Positions 33,314 to 42,927 are shown, numbered from the stretch's first letter. The stretch is 64,000 bases of DNA from Pseudomonas fluorescens (GCF_902498185.1 NZ_CABVIX010000015.1:1-64000); one strand, 5' to 3'. Notes: generated from the sequence alone by a model not told the origin. Made by a program: numbers and translations.

Positions 33314-36148
33314 GTGGACAAGATCCTGATTCGTGGGGCACGTACCCACAACCTGAAGAACATCGACCTGACCCTGCCGCGTGACAAGTTGATCGTCATC
33401 ACCGGCCTGTCGGGTTCCGGCAAGTCCTCCCTGGCCTTCGACACCCTGTACGCAGAAGGTCAACGCCGCTATGTGGAATCACTGTCGGCGTATGCCCGGC
33501 AGTTTCTGTCGATGATGGAAAAGCCTGACGTCGACACTATCGAAGGCCTGTCACCGGCTATTTCCATCGAACAGAAATCGACATCGCACAACCCGCGCTC
33601 GACCGTGGGCACCATCACTGAAATCTATGACTACCTGCGCCTGCTGTATGCCCGCGTCGGTACCCCGCGCTGCCCGGACCACGACATCCCGCTGGAAGCC
33701 CAGACCGTCAGCCAGATGGTCGACCTGGCACTGGCCGAGCCCGAAGGCAAGAAACTGATGCTGCTCGCCCCTGTGGTGCGCGAGCGCAAGGGTGAGCACC
33801 TGGCAGTATTCGACGAACTTCGCGCCCAGGGCTTTGTGCGTGCGCGCATCAACGGCAAGCTTCACGAACTCGACGAATTGCCCAAGCTGGACAAGCAGAA
33901 AAAACACAGCATCGATGTGGTGGTCGACCGCTTCAAGGTGCGCGCCGACCTGCAACAGCGCCTGGCGGAATCCTTCGAAACCGCCTTGAAGCTCGCCGAC
34001 GGTATCGCCTTGATCGCGCCGATGGACGATGAGCCTGGCGAGGAAATGATCTTCTCCGCCCGCTTCGCCTGCCCGATCTGCGGCCATGCGATCAGCGAGC
34101 TCGAACCCAAGCTGTTTTCCTTCAACAACCCGGCTGGTGCCTGCCCCACCTGTGACGGTCTGGGGGTCAAGCAGTTCTTCGACACCAAGCGCCTGGTCAA
34201 TGCCGAGCTGACCCTGGCCGAGGGGGCGATCCGCGGCTGGGACCGGCGCAACGTCTATTACTTCCAGATGCTTGGCTCACTGGCTGCGCATTTCGGGTTC
34301 AGCCTCGAGAAGCCTTTTGGACAGTTGCCGGCCGACCAGCAGAAGCTGCTGCTGCAAGGCAGCGGCAAGCAGAACGTCGACTTCAAGTACCTCAATGACC
34401 GGGGCGACATCGTCAAGCGCTCGCACCCGTTCGAGGGGATCGTGCCCAACCTTGAGCGCCGCTACCGTGAGACCGAGTCGGCCACTGTCCGCGAAGAGCT
34501 GGCCAAGTACCTGGGGACCCAGCCCTGCCCTGACTGCCGCGGCACTCGCCTGCGTCGCGAATCACGGCATGTATGGGTAGGCGAAAAGACCTTGCCGGCC
34601 GTCACCAGCCTGCCGATCGGCGATGCAAGCAACTACTTCAGCGGCCTGACGCTGACGGGCCGGCGCGGCGAGATCGCCTCGAAGATCCTCAAGGAAATCT
34701 GCGAGCGCCTGCAATTCCTGGTCAACGTAGGCTTGGACTATCTCACCCTGGACCGCAGCGCCGACACCCTGTCTGGTGGGGAAGCCCAGCGTATCCGCCT
34801 GGCCAGCCAGATCGGCGCGGGCCTGGTGGGCGTGATGTACATTCTCGATGAACCTTCCATCGGACTGCATCAGCGCGACAACGACCGTTTGCTGGGCACT
34901 CTCAATCATCTGCGAGACCTGGGCAACACGGTGATTGTCGTCGAGCACGACGAGGACGCCATCCGACTGGCTGACTACGTGGTAGACATCGGTCCGGGCG
35001 CCGGTGTGCATGGCGGGCAGATCGTCGCCGAAGGCACTCCGCAGGAGGTCATGGACCATCCTGACTCGCTGACCGGCATGTACCTCTCCGGGCGCAAGAA
35101 GATCGTCGTGCCGGCCAAGCGTACGCCGCGCAACAAAAAACTCTCGCTCAAGGTCAAGGGCGCACGCGGCAACAACCTGCAGAATGTCGACCTGGAGCTG
35201 CCGATCGGGCTGCTGACCTGCGTGACCGGTGTGTCCGGCTCGGGCAAGTCCACCCTGATCAACAATACCCTGTTCCCGCTGGCGGCCACCGCACTCAACG
35301 GCGCCACGACGCTGGAAGCAGCGCCGCATGCCAGCGTCGACGGCTTGCAGCACCTGGACAAGGTGGTCGATATCGACCAGAGCCCGATTGGCCGCACCCC
35401 GCGCTCCAACCCGGCGACCTACACCGGTATCTTCACGCCAATCCGCGAGCTGTTCGCGGGCGTGCCGGAATCGCGTTCGCGCGGCTATGGCCCTGGGCGC
35501 TTCTCCTTCAACGTCAAGGGTGGACGCTGCGAAGCCTGCCAGGGCGATGGTCTGATCAAGGTTGAAATGCACTTTTTGCCGGACATCTACGTGCCTTGCG
35601 ACGTGTGCAAGAGCAAGCGTTACAACCGTGAGACCCTGGAGATCAAGTACAAGGGCAAGAACATCCATGAGGTGCTGGAGATGACCATCGAGGATGCACG
35701 CGGCTTCTTCGATGCAGTGCCGGCGCTTGCGCGCAAGCTGCAGACGCTGATGGACGTCGGGCTCTCGTACATCAAGCTGGGTCAGTCAGCGACCACGCTG
35801 TCTGGCGGCGAGGCGCAGCGGGTCAAGCTGTCGCGCGAGTTGTCCAAGCGCGATACCGGCAAGACCTTGTATATCCTCGACGAGCCGACCACCGGCCTGC
35901 ACTTCGCGGACATCCAGCAATTGCTGGACGTGCTGCACCGCCTGCGCGATCACGGCAACACCGTGGTGGTGATCGAGCACAACCTGGATGTGATCAAGAC
36001 CGCCGACTGGCTGGTCGACCTGGGGCCGGAAGGCGGCTCCAAGGGAGGACAGATCATTGCCTGCGGTACGCCGGAGGAACTGGTGAAGATGAAGCAATCG
36101 CACACCGGCCACTACCTCAAGCCGCTGCTGGAGCGGGACCGGGCCTGA
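33314..36148 (+). CDS. uvrA: Excinuclease ABC subunit UvrA
   Basis: UvrA recognises bulky DNA lesions and loads UvrB in nucleotide excision repair. From GTG at 33314 the protein is 944 residues, the family length. It has two ABC ATPase modules: Walker A GLSGSGKSSLAFDT (~32) and GVSGSGKSTLINNT (~641), and signatures LSGGEAQRIRLA and LSGGEAQRVKLS. Zinc-finger cysteines include CPICGHAISE and CPTCDG in the first module and CEACQGDG with CDVCKSKRYN in the second. A longer upstream frame runs through the promoter region and is rejected. Confidence 0.96.
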   Translation: MDKILIRGARTHNLKNIDLTLPRDKLIVITGLSGSGKSSLAFDTLYAEGQRRYVESLSAYARQFLSMMEKPDVDTIEGLSPAISIEQKSTSHNPRSTVGTITEIYDYLRLLYARVGTPRCPDHDIPLEAQTVSQMVDLALAEPEGKKLMLLAPVVRERKGEHLAVFDELRAQGFVRARINGKLHELDELPKLDKQKKHSIDVVVDRFKVRADLQQRLAESFETALKLADGIALIAPMDDEPGEEMIFSARFACPICGHAISELEPKLFSFNNPAGACPTCDGLGVKQFFDTKRLVNAELTLAEGAIRGWDRRNVYYFQMLGSLAAHFGFSLEKPFGQLPADQQKLLLQGSGKQNVDFKYLNDRGDIVKRSHPFEGIVPNLERRYRETESATVREELAKYLGTQPCPDCRGTRLRRESRHVWVGEKTLPAVTSLPIGDASNYFSGLTLTGRRGEIASKILKEICERLQFLVNVGLDYLTLDRSADTLSGGEAQRIRLASQIGAGLVGVMYILDEPSIGLHQRDNDRLLGTLNHLRDLGNTVIVVEHDEDAIRLADYVVDIGPGAGVHGGQIVAEGTPQEVMDHPDSLTGMYLSGRKKIVVPAKRTPRNKKLSLKVKGARGNNLQNVDLELPIGLLTCVTGVSGSGKSTLINNTLFPLAATALNGATTLEAAPHASVDGLQHLDKVVDIDQSPIGRTPRSNPATYTGIFTPIRELFAGVPESRSRGYGPGRFSFNVKGGRCEACQGDGLIKVEMHFLPDIYVPCDVCKSKRYNRETLEIKYKGKNIHEVLEMTIEDARGFFDAVPALARKLQTLMDVGLSYIKLGQSATTLSGGEAQRVKLSRELSKRDTGKTLYILDEPTTGLHFADIQQLLDVLHRLRDHGNTVVVIEHNLDVIKTADWLVDLGPEGGSKGGQIIACGTPEELVKMKQSHTGHYLKPLLERDRA

Positions 36149-36161
36149 TACCCCGGACATG

Positions 36162-36199
36162 AAAAAGCCCCTGCCACGTGAGTGCCAGGGGCTTTTTCA
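36162..36199. terminator. Bidirectional terminator between uvrA and ftnA
   Basis: AAAAAGCCCCTG and CAGGGGCTTTTT form a perfect stem with an A run on one side and a T run on the other. It can end both convergent genes. Confidence 0.92.
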
Positions 36200-36219
36200 T
36201 GCAACTGCGCGAGGCGCTA

Positions 36220-36684
36220 TCACATCTGCGATTGCAGGTAGTTCTCCAGGCCAAGCAACTTGATCAGGCCCTGCTGCTTTTCCAGCCAGTAGGCGTGATC
36301 CTCTTCGGTGTCGGCCAGCTGCGCGCGCAGGATATCGCGGCTGATGTAGTCTTTGTGCAGCTCGCACAGCTCGATGCCTTTGCACAGCGCGGCGCGCACC
36401 TTGTACTCCAGGCGAAGGTCGGAGGCGAGCATCTCCGGTACGGTGGTGCCGACGTCAAGATCGTCAGGACGCATGCGCGGCGTGCCTTCGAGCATCAGGA
36501 TGCGGCGCATCAGGGCATCGGCGTGCTGACCTTCTTCTTCCATCTCGTGGTTGATACGCTCATAGAGCTTGCTGAAGCCCCAGTCCTCGTACATACGTGA
36601 ATGAATGAAATATTGATCGCGTGCCGCCAGTTCGCCCGTGAGCAACGAGTTGAGGTAGTCGATTACGTCCGGGTGACCTTGCAT
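36220..36684 (-). CDS. ftnA: Bacterial ferritin FtnA (formerly BfrA type)
   Basis: The 154-residue ferritin-like protein stores iron in a 24-subunit shell. Ferroxidase ligands are visible: Glu18 (TGELAARDQ), Glu51 and His54 (MEEEGQHAD), and the second-half Glu/His (LADTEEDHAYW). The heme-ligating Met52 of true bacterioferritins is Gly here, so it probably binds no heme at subunit interfaces. This matches the P. aeruginosa FtnA type, which is also next to katA. It faces uvrA and shares its terminator. Confidence 0.9.
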   Translation of the reverse strand: MQGHPDVIDYLNSLLTGELAARDQYFIHSRMYEDWGFSKLYERINHEMEEEGQHADALMRRILMLEGTPRMRPDDLDVGTTVPEMLASDLRLEYKVRAALCKGIELCELHKDYISRDILRAQLADTEEDHAYWLEKQQGLIKLLGLENYLQSQM

Positions 36685-36708
36685 TGCCCTGTTTCTCCTT
36701 GTGTGAAA

Positions 36709-36736
36709 GCCATAGTGTGAACCAGGATTATTGCAA
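36709..36736 (-). promoter_or_regulatory. Candidate promoter of ftnA
   Basis: On the minus strand, TTGCAA (36731-36736) and TATGGC (36709-36714) have a 16-base spacer, about 25 bases before the ATG. An AAGGAG ribosome site follows. The -10 match is weak. Confidence 0.4.
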
Positions 36737-36797
36737 GGTCACTGAAAAACGCGCAAAAACAATGAAAAAAGTCGGCAAACGGTAGTGATATTCATTG

Positions 36798-36824
36798 AAA
36801 AACCGCCCAGATGCGGGCGGTTCT
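36798..36824 (-). terminator. Terminator of katA
   Basis: On the minus strand GAACCGCCCGCATCTGGGCGG is followed by a T5 run, just downstream of the katA stop. Confidence 0.87.
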
Positions 36825-36839
36825 CCTTATCACTTCGAC

Positions 36840-38282
36840 TTAGGCAAGTTTCCATCCCAGTGCTTGGGCAATCCCCTCTCCATAGGCGCGATCCACTTGG
36901 ATGAAGTGTCGCAACTGACGCTCCACTACCTCCTCGGTGACCCCTGCCATCGTTCCAGCGATGTTGCTGATCAACAGCGCCTTTTGCTCGGCACTCATCA
37001 GCCGGAACAACGCACCGGCCTGGCTGTAGTAATCGCCATCCTCGCGATGATCATGCCTGTCGGCCATACCATTGAGCGCCAAGGCTGGCTCGGCATGGCG
37101 TGGTGACTGCTTGGGCGTATCACTGTAGCTGTTCGGCTCGTAGTTCGGAGCGGCACCGCCGTTGCTGCCAAACGCCATGGCGCCATCACGCTGGTAGGAG
37201 TTGACCGGACTGCGCGGAGCGTTCACCGGCAGCTGCTGGTGATTGGTCCCGACCCTGTAGCGGTGAGCGTCAGCGTAGGCAAATACACGGCCTTGCAGCA
37301 TCCGGTCAGGGGACAGGCCCACACCTGGGACCATGTTGCTGGGGCCGAAGGTCGCCTGCTCAACCTCTGCGAAGTAATTCAGCGGGTTGCGGTTGAGCTC
37401 CAGCTCGCCGATCTCGATCAGGGGAAACTCTTTCTGTGACCAGGTCTTGGTCACGTCGAACGGGTTCTCGGCGCGCGTGGCGGCTTGCTCCTCGCTCATG
37501 ACCTGAATGCACACCGCCCATCTTGGGAAGTCCCCACGCTCGATCGCGTCGAACAGGTCGCGCTGGGCGTAGTCCGGATCCGTGCCGGCCAAACGGGCTG
37601 CATCGGCCGGAGTCAGGTTCTTGATGCCCTGGCGGGTCTTGAAGTGCCACTTGACCCACGTGCGCTGGCCCTGGGCATTGATGAGGCTATAGGTGTGGCT
37701 GCCGAAACCGTGCATGTGTCGGTAGCCGTCCGGGATCCCCCGGTCGGAGAACAGGATCGTGACCTGGTGCAGCGACTCAGGCGAATGCGACCAGAAGTCC
37801 CACATCATCTGAGCACTTTTGAGGTTGCTTTGCGGCAAACGCTTTTGTGTGTGGATGAAGTCAGGGAACTTGAGAGGGTCGCGGATGAAGAACACCGGCG
37901 TGTTGTTGCCGACAATGTCCCAGTTACCTTCCTCGGTGTAGAACTTCAAGGCGAAACCGCGGGGATCGCGTTCGGTATCTGCCGAGCCACGCTCACCGCC
38001 AACCGTTGAGAAGCGCAAAAAGGTGTCAGTTCGTTTGCCGACCTGCTCGAAGAGCTTGGCACAGGTGTAATCGGTAATGTCGCGAGTCACGGTGAACGTA
38101 CCGTAGGCGCCCGAGCCCTTGGCGTGCACGCGGCGCTCAGGGATATTCTCGCGGTTGAAGTGCGCGAGTTTCTCGATCAGATGGAAATCATCCAGCAGCA
38201 AGGGACCACGCGGGCCTGCGGAGCGGGAGTTCTGGTTGTCGGCAACCGGGGCGCCGCTGGCGGTGGTGAGTAGCTTGCTCAT
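36840..38282 (-). CDS. katA: Monofunctional heme catalase KatA
   Basis: KatA breaks down hydrogen peroxide. The 480-residue small-subunit clade catalase has the active-site His53 in RRVHAKGSGAYGTF and Asn126 in WDIVGNNTPVFF. The heme-ligating Tyr is in MLQGRVFAYADAHRYR near residue 340. There is no signal peptide. It lies between the alpha operon and ferritin, and linking peroxide removal with iron storage limits Fenton chemistry. A strong palindrome upstream (38371-38395) is a candidate control site. Confidence 0.95.
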   Translation of the reverse strand: MSKLLTTASGAPVADNQNSRSAGPRGPLLLDDFHLIEKLAHFNRENIPERRVHAKGSGAYGTFTVTRDITDYTCAKLFEQVGKRTDTFLRFSTVGGERGSADTERDPRGFALKFYTEEGNWDIVGNNTPVFFIRDPLKFPDFIHTQKRLPQSNLKSAQMMWDFWSHSPESLHQVTILFSDRGIPDGYRHMHGFGSHTYSLINAQGQRTWVKWHFKTRQGIKNLTPADAARLAGTDPDYAQRDLFDAIERGDFPRWAVCIQVMSEEQAATRAENPFDVTKTWSQKEFPLIEIGELELNRNPLNYFAEVEQATFGPSNMVPGVGLSPDRMLQGRVFAYADAHRYRVGTNHQQLPVNAPRSPVNSYQRDGAMAFGSNGGAAPNYEPNSYSDTPKQSPRHAEPALALNGMADRHDHREDGDYYSQAGALFRLMSAEQKALLISNIAGTMAGVTEEVVERQLRHFIQVDRAYGEGIAQALGWKLA

Positions 38283-38370
38283 GGGCTTTCCTTCTCTGGA
38301 GATAGTGCCGGCTCGGCGGCTTGAGAAGGAGTATCCAGCACGGAGGGTTTTGGAACAAATTCATTACATG

Positions 38371-38395
38371 ATTGAGATCAATAGATAATCTCAAT
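38371..38395. promoter_or_regulatory. Perfect palindrome upstream of katA, candidate OxyR/LysR-type site
   Basis: ATTGAGAT (38371-38378) and ATCTCAAT (38388-38395) are perfect 8-bp inverted arms around CAATAGATA. The site lies 88 bases before the katA ATG. Dyads of this size with an AT-rich centre suit LysR-type regulators such as OxyR, which controls catalases in pseudomonads. The exact OxyR consensus is not fully met. Confidence 0.5.
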
Positions 38396-38405
38396 GCCTG
38401 CAGAC

Positions 38406-38435
38406 ACAAAAAACCGGGCTCAGGGCCCGGTTCTC
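38406..38435 (-). terminator. Terminator of the alpha operon (after rplQ)
   Basis: On the minus strand AACCGGGCCCTGAGCCCGG forms a GC stem followed by TTTTTTG. It lies 19 bp after the rplQ stop. Confidence 0.9.
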
Positions 38436-38453
38436 TGTAGCAGACTAAACGTC

Positions 38454-38840
38454 TTACTCAGCGGCTTCTACAGCACCGCCAACTGGACGATCAACCAGCT
38501 CGACATACGCCATAGGAGCGTTGTCGCCAGCGCGGAAACCGCACTTCAGGATGCGCAGGTAGCCGCCCTGACGGGTGGCGTAGCGCTTGCCCAGATCGTT
38601 GAACAGTTTGCCAACGATAGCTTTCGAACGAGTACGGTCGAAGGCCAGACGACGGTTGGCAACGCTGTCTTCCTTGGCCAGGGTGATCAGCGGCTCGGCA
38701 ACGCGGCGCAGTTCCTTGGCTTTCGGCAGGGTAGTCTTGATCAGCTCGTGCTCGAACAGCGACACCGCCATGTTCTGGAACATGGCCTTGCGGTGAGAGC
38801 TGGTACGGCTCAGGTGACGTCCACTTTTACGATGACGCAT
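38454..38840 (-). CDS. rplQ: 50S ribosomal protein L17
   Basis: L17 (128 residues) binds 23S rRNA near the peptide exit tunnel. It starts MRHRKSGRHLSRTSSHRKAM, the family signature, followed by LFEHELIKTTLPKAKELRRVAEPLI in the bacterial core. It is the last gene of the alpha operon, 42 bp after rpoA, and is followed by a strong terminator. Confidence 0.97.
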   Translation of the reverse strand: MRHRKSGRHLSRTSSHRKAMFQNMAVSLFEHELIKTTLPKAKELRRVAEPLITLAKEDSVANRRLAFDRTRSKAIVGKLFNDLGKRYATRQGGYLRILKCGFRAGDNAPMAYVELVDRPVGGAVEAAE

Positions 38841-38882
38841 GATTCATTCCTTACCAAACAGTTCGTTCGGTGATTACGACGA

Positions 38883-39884
38883 TCAGGCAGTCGCCTTGTC
38901 GTCCTTCTTAAGACTTGCAGGCGGCCAGTTGTCGAGGCGCATGCCGAGGGACAGACCACGCGAAGCCAGGACGTCCTTGATTTCAGTCAGGGACTTCTTG
39001 CCCAGGTTCGGAGTTTTCAACAGCTCTACTTCGGTACGCTGAATCAGGTCGCCGATGTAGTAGATGTTCTCCGCCTTCAGGCAGTTGGCCGAACGTACGG
39101 TCAGTTCCAGATCGTCAACCGGGCGCAGCAGGATCGGGTCGATCTCGTCTTCCTGCTCGACAACTACTGGCTCGCTGTCGCCTTTCAGGTCGACGAACGC
39201 AGCAAGCTGCTGTTGCAGGATGGTAGCAGCACGACGGATAGCCTCTTCAGGATCCAGGGTGCCGTTGGTCTCCAGATCGATGACCAGCTTGTCCAGGTTG
39301 GTACGTTGTTCGACACGGGCGTTTTCCACCACGTAAGCGATACGACGTACCGGGCTGAACGAAGCATCCAGCTGCAAACGACCGATGCTGCGGCTTTCGT
39401 CTTCGTCGGTCTGACGCGAGTCTGCCGGCTCATAACCACGACCACGAGCTACGGTGAGCTTCATGTTCAAGGCGCCATTCGACGCCAGGTTAGCGATTAC
39501 GTGATCGGGGTTGACGATCTCGACATCATGATCCAGCTGAATATCGGCAGCGGTAACCACCCCCGAACCCTTTTTCGACAAGGTCAGCGTAACTTCGTCA
39601 CGACCGTGCAGCTTGATTGCCAGGCCTTTAAGGTTCAACAGGATTTCAATTACATCTTCCTGTACACCTTCGATCGCGGAGTACTCATGGAGTACGCCAT
39701 CGATCTCGGCCTCGACTACTGCACAGCCAGGCATGGAGGACAACAGGATGCGGCGCAGCGCGTTGCCCAGGGTGTGGCCGAAGCCACGCTCGAGAGGCTC
39801 GAGCGTGATCTTGGCGCGGGTCGGACTGACAACCTGCACATCAATGTGGCGGGGTGTCAGGAACTCATTTACCGAAATCTGCAT
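38883..39884 (-). CDS. rpoA: DNA-directed RNA polymerase subunit alpha
   Basis: RpoA (333 residues) nucleates RNA polymerase assembly. The N-terminal domain (~1-235) carries [22 protein letters not shown] for dimerisation. The C-terminal domain after ~250 contains the helix-hairpin-helix [17 protein letters not shown]...[19 protein letters not shown] (discontinuous) that binds UP elements and activators. It sits between rpsD and rplQ, the standard alpha operon position. Confidence 0.97.
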
Positions 39885-39906
39885 GGATGCACCTATTTTC
39901 TAGCCC

Positions 39907-40527
39907 TTACTTGGAGTAGAGCTCGACAATCAGGTTTTCGTTGATGTCGGCAGACAGGTCGCTGCGAGCAGGAACGTTCTTGAAAACGCCCGACTTCTTG
40001 GCAGCATCCACGTCAACCCACTCAACTCGGCCACGCTGGGCGCACAGTTCAAGGGCTTGAACAATGCGCAGCTGGTTCGACGACTTCTCGCGAACCGCGA
40101 CCACGTCACCCGGACGAACTTGGTAGGATGGAATGTTTACAGTCTTACCGTTGATGCTGATCGCCTTGTGCGAAACCAGCTGACGGGATTCGGCGCGAGT
40201 CGAACCGAAGCCCATACGGTAGACGACGTTATCCAGACGGCACTCGAGCAGTTGCAGGAGGTTCTCACCGGTAGCGCCCTTCTTGGAGGCCGCTGCCTTG
40301 TAGTAACCGCTGAACTGACGCTCCAGTACACCGTAGATACGACGAACTTTCTGTTTCTCGCGCAGCTGGGTACCGTAGTCGGACTGACGGCCACGGCGCT
40401 GGCCGTGGATACCTGGGGCTGCTTCGATGTTGCACTTCGATTCCAGAGCGCGTACGCCGCTCTTCAGGAACAGATCGGTGCCTTCACGACGAGACAGTTT
40501 GCATTTTGGACCAATGTAACGTGCCAT
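39907..40527 (-). CDS. rpsD: 30S ribosomal protein S4
   Basis: S4 (206 residues) starts 16S rRNA folding and in E. coli represses the alpha operon. It begins MARYIGPKCKLSRREGTDLFL and has the S4 RNA-binding domain VYRMGFGSTRAESRQLVSHK around residue 98. It follows rpsK by 15 bp. Confidence 0.97.
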   Translation of the reverse strand: MARYIGPKCKLSRREGTDLFLKSGVRALESKCNIEAAPGIHGQRRGRQSDYGTQLREKQKVRRIYGVLERQFSGYYKAAASKKGATGENLLQLLECRLDNVVYRMGFGSTRAESRQLVSHKAISINGKTVNIPSYQVRPGDVVAVREKSSNQLRIVQALELCAQRGRVEWVDVDAAKKSGVFKNVPARSDLSADINENLIVELYSK

Positions 40528-40542
40528 TTATCTGTCTCCTGA

Positions 40543-40932
40543 TTACACGCGGCGCTTCTTCGGCGGACGGCACCCGTTATGCGGGATTGGCGTCACGTCG
40601 GTGATGCTGGCGATCTTATAGCCACAGCCGTTCAAAGCACGAACAGCCGACTCACGACCTGGACCTGGACCCTTGACGTTCACGTCGAGGTTCTTCAGAC
40701 CGTATTCCAGCGCAGCTTGACCAGCACGCTCAGCAGCGATCTGGGCTGCGAACGGGGTGGACTTGCGCGAACCACGGAAACCCGAACCACCGGAGGTAGC
40801 CCAGGACAATGCGTTGCCCTGACGGTCGGTGATGGTCACGATGGTGTTGTTAAAAGACGCATGGATGTGGGCGATGCCATCAACCACTGTCTTTTTGACT
40901 TTCTTACGAGGACGAGCAGCAGGTTTTGCCAT
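40543..40932 (-). CDS. rpsK: 30S ribosomal protein S11
   Basis: S11 (129 residues) lies on the 30S platform near the Shine-Dalgarno helix. It has the basic N-terminal tail KPAARPRKKVKKTVVDG, then HASFNNTIVTITDRQGN and the C-terminal DVTPIPHNGCRPPKKRRV signature. Alpha operon member after rpsM. Confidence 0.97.
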   Translation of the reverse strand: MAKPAARPRKKVKKTVVDGIAHIHASFNNTIVTITDRQGNALSWATSGGSGFRGSRKSTPFAAQIAAERAGQAALEYGLKNLDVNVKGPGPGRESAVRALNGCGYKIASITDVTPIPHNGCRPPKKRRV

Positions 40933-40962
40933 GTCTATATTCCTGTCGATTCGCTGGTGCGA

Positions 40963-41319
40963 TTACTTGCGGATCGGCTTGCGCGGACCTTTACGGGTAC
41001 GGGCATTGGTCTTGGTACGCTGACCGCGAACCGGAAGACCCCGACGATGGCGCAGACCGCGGTAGCAGCCCAGGTCCATCAAACGCTTGATTTTCATGTT
41101 GACGTCACGACGCAGGTCACCTTCAGTGGTGAACTTCGCGACTTCGCCACGCAGCTGTTCAATCTGCTCGTCGCTCAGATCCTTGATCTTAGCGGCTGGG
41201 TTGACACCAGCGTCTGCACAGATCTTCTGTGCAGTTGTGCGACCAACACCGTAGATGTAGGTCAGCGAGATAACAGTATGCTTGTTATCTGGAATGTTAA
41301 CGCCTGCAATACGGGCCAT
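40963..41319 (-). CDS. rpsM: 30S ribosomal protein S13
   Basis: S13 (118 residues) contacts the P-site tRNA and the 50S subunit. It starts MARIAGVNIPDNKHTVISL and ends with the basic tail GQRTKTNARTRKGPRKP. It is the first gene of the alpha operon, with a candidate promoter and a hairpin in the 131 bp upstream. Confidence 0.97.
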   Translation of the reverse strand: MARIAGVNIPDNKHTVISLTYIYGVGRTTAQKICADAGVNPAAKIKDLSDEQIEQLRGEVAKFTTEGDLRRDVNMKIKRLMDLGCYRGLRHRRGLPVRGQRTKTNARTRKGPRKPIRK

Positions 41320-41378
41320 TCAGTGGGACTCCAATTGACAGCTACCTACGCCCCGGAAGCCAAGAAATAGGGCGCGAG

Positions 41379-41407
41379 ATAATATCGCTGTAGAAACAAA
41401 TAATCAA
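41379..41407 (-). promoter_or_regulatory. Promoter upstream of the alpha operon (rpsM)
   Basis: On the minus strand, TTGATT (41402-41407) and TATTAT (41379-41384) have an ideal 17-base spacer. The -35 touches the 3' arm of the rpmJ hairpin. A start about 53 bases before rpsM would leave a short leader. Confidence 0.7.
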
Positions 41408-41434
41408 CCCAGCAGCACACTAGCTGCTGGGTTT
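41405..41434 (-). terminator. Hairpin between rpmJ and rpsM
   Basis: AAACCCAGCAGC and GCTGCTGGGTT form a long stem on the minus strand, followed by a mixed TGATTATTTGTTT stretch. It could partly end spc operon transcripts or stabilise their 3' end. Confidence 0.7.
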
Positions 41435-41450
41435 GAAGCGCAAATCACAC

Positions 41451-41567
41451 TCAGCCTTGGCGCTGCTTGTGACGCGGTTCCGCGCTGCAGATCACTCGCA
41501 CGACGCCTTCGCGGCGAATAATCTTGCAGTTACGGCACAGCTTTTTCACCGATGCACGAACTTTCAT
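41451..41567 (-). CDS. rpmJ: 50S ribosomal protein L36
   Basis: This 38-residue protein is the zinc-binding form of L36: CRNCKIIRR supplies CxxC, and a third Cys and a His follow in [14 protein letters not shown]. It starts [13 protein letters not shown] at 41565-41567 and ends with TGA at 41451. It sits 28 bp after secY at the end of the spc operon. Confidence 0.96.
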
Positions 41568-41595
41568 CACCAACTCCTCGAACCTTAGGGGCCAA

Positions 41596-42927
41596 TCAGC
41601 GCAGCAGACCGCTGCCGCCATAGCCTTTCAGGTTGGCTTTCTTCATCAGGGATTCGTACTGGTGTGAAACGAGGTGCGATTGTACTTGGGACATGAAGTC
41701 CATCACAACCACTACCACGATCAGCAACGAGGTCCCGCCAAGGTAGAACGGAACGTTTGCAGCCACCACCAGGAACTGGGGAAGCAGACACACGGCCGTC
41801 ATGTATAGAGCACCGAACATGGTCAAACGGGTCAGAACGCCATCAATGTAGCGTGCCGACTGCTCGCCAGGACGGATACCCGGAATAAAGGCACCGGACT
41901 TCTTCAGGTTTTCCGCTACGTCTTTCGGATTGAACATCAACGCCGTATAGAAGAAGCAGAAGAAAATGATCCCTGCACTAAACAGCAGAATGTTCAACGG
42001 CTGACCAGGAGCGATCGACTGCGAGATGTCCTGCAACCAGCCCATACCTTCGGACTGACCGAACCAGGCACCCAGCGAAGCCGGGAACAGCAGAATGCTG
42101 CTCGCGAAAATGGCCGGGATAACCCCCGCCATGTTCACTTTAAGCGGCAAGTGGCTCGTCTGCGCAGCGAAGACCTTGCGGCCCTGCTGACGCTTGGCAT
42201 AGTGAACGGCGATACGCCGCTGACCACGCTCGATGAACACCACGAAGCCGATAATCGCTACTGCCAGCAGCCCGATAGCGACCAAGGCGAAAATGTTGAT
42301 ATCGCCTGTGCGTGCAGACTCGAAAGACTGCCCGATTGCTCTCGGAAGACCGGCTACGATACCTGCGAAAATCAACATCGAGATACCGTTGCCCACACCG
42401 CGCTCGGTGATCTGCTCGCCCAGCCACATCATGAACATCGCACCCGCCACGAACGTGGTGACAGCGACGAAATGGAAGCCAAGGTCTGCAGAAAACGCCA
42501 CGCCCTGACCGGCCAGACCAATGGACATGCCAATGGCTTGGACCAGCGCCAGGATAACGGTGCCGTAGCGGGTGTACTGGCTGATCTTGCGACGGCCAGC
42601 TTCACCTTCCTTCTTCAACTGCTCCAGCTGTGGGCTGACAGCGGTCATGAGCTGCATGATGATCGACGCCGAAATGTACGGCATGATCCCCAGTGCAAAG
42701 ATGCTCATGCGCTCCAGCGCACCGCCGGAAAACATGTTGAACAAGCTAAGAATGGTCCCCTCATTCTGCCGGAACAGTTCCGCCAGCCGGTCCGGGTTGA
42801 TGCCTGGAACTGGGATATGCGCGCCTATCCGATAGACGATGATCGCCAGGAACAGAAAACGCAGACGAGCCCAGAGTTCAGACATCCCGCCCTTGCCGAG
42901 CGAAGAGAGAGCACCTTGCTTAGCCAT
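41596..42927 (-). CDS. secY: Protein translocase subunit SecY
   Basis: SecY (443 residues) is the pore of the Sec protein-export channel. It has ten membrane helices, the lateral-gate and plug region near [25 protein letters not shown], and the cytoplasmic loops that contact ribosome and SecA (around residues 250 and 355). Its ATG directly abuts the rplO stop. Confidence 0.97.
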
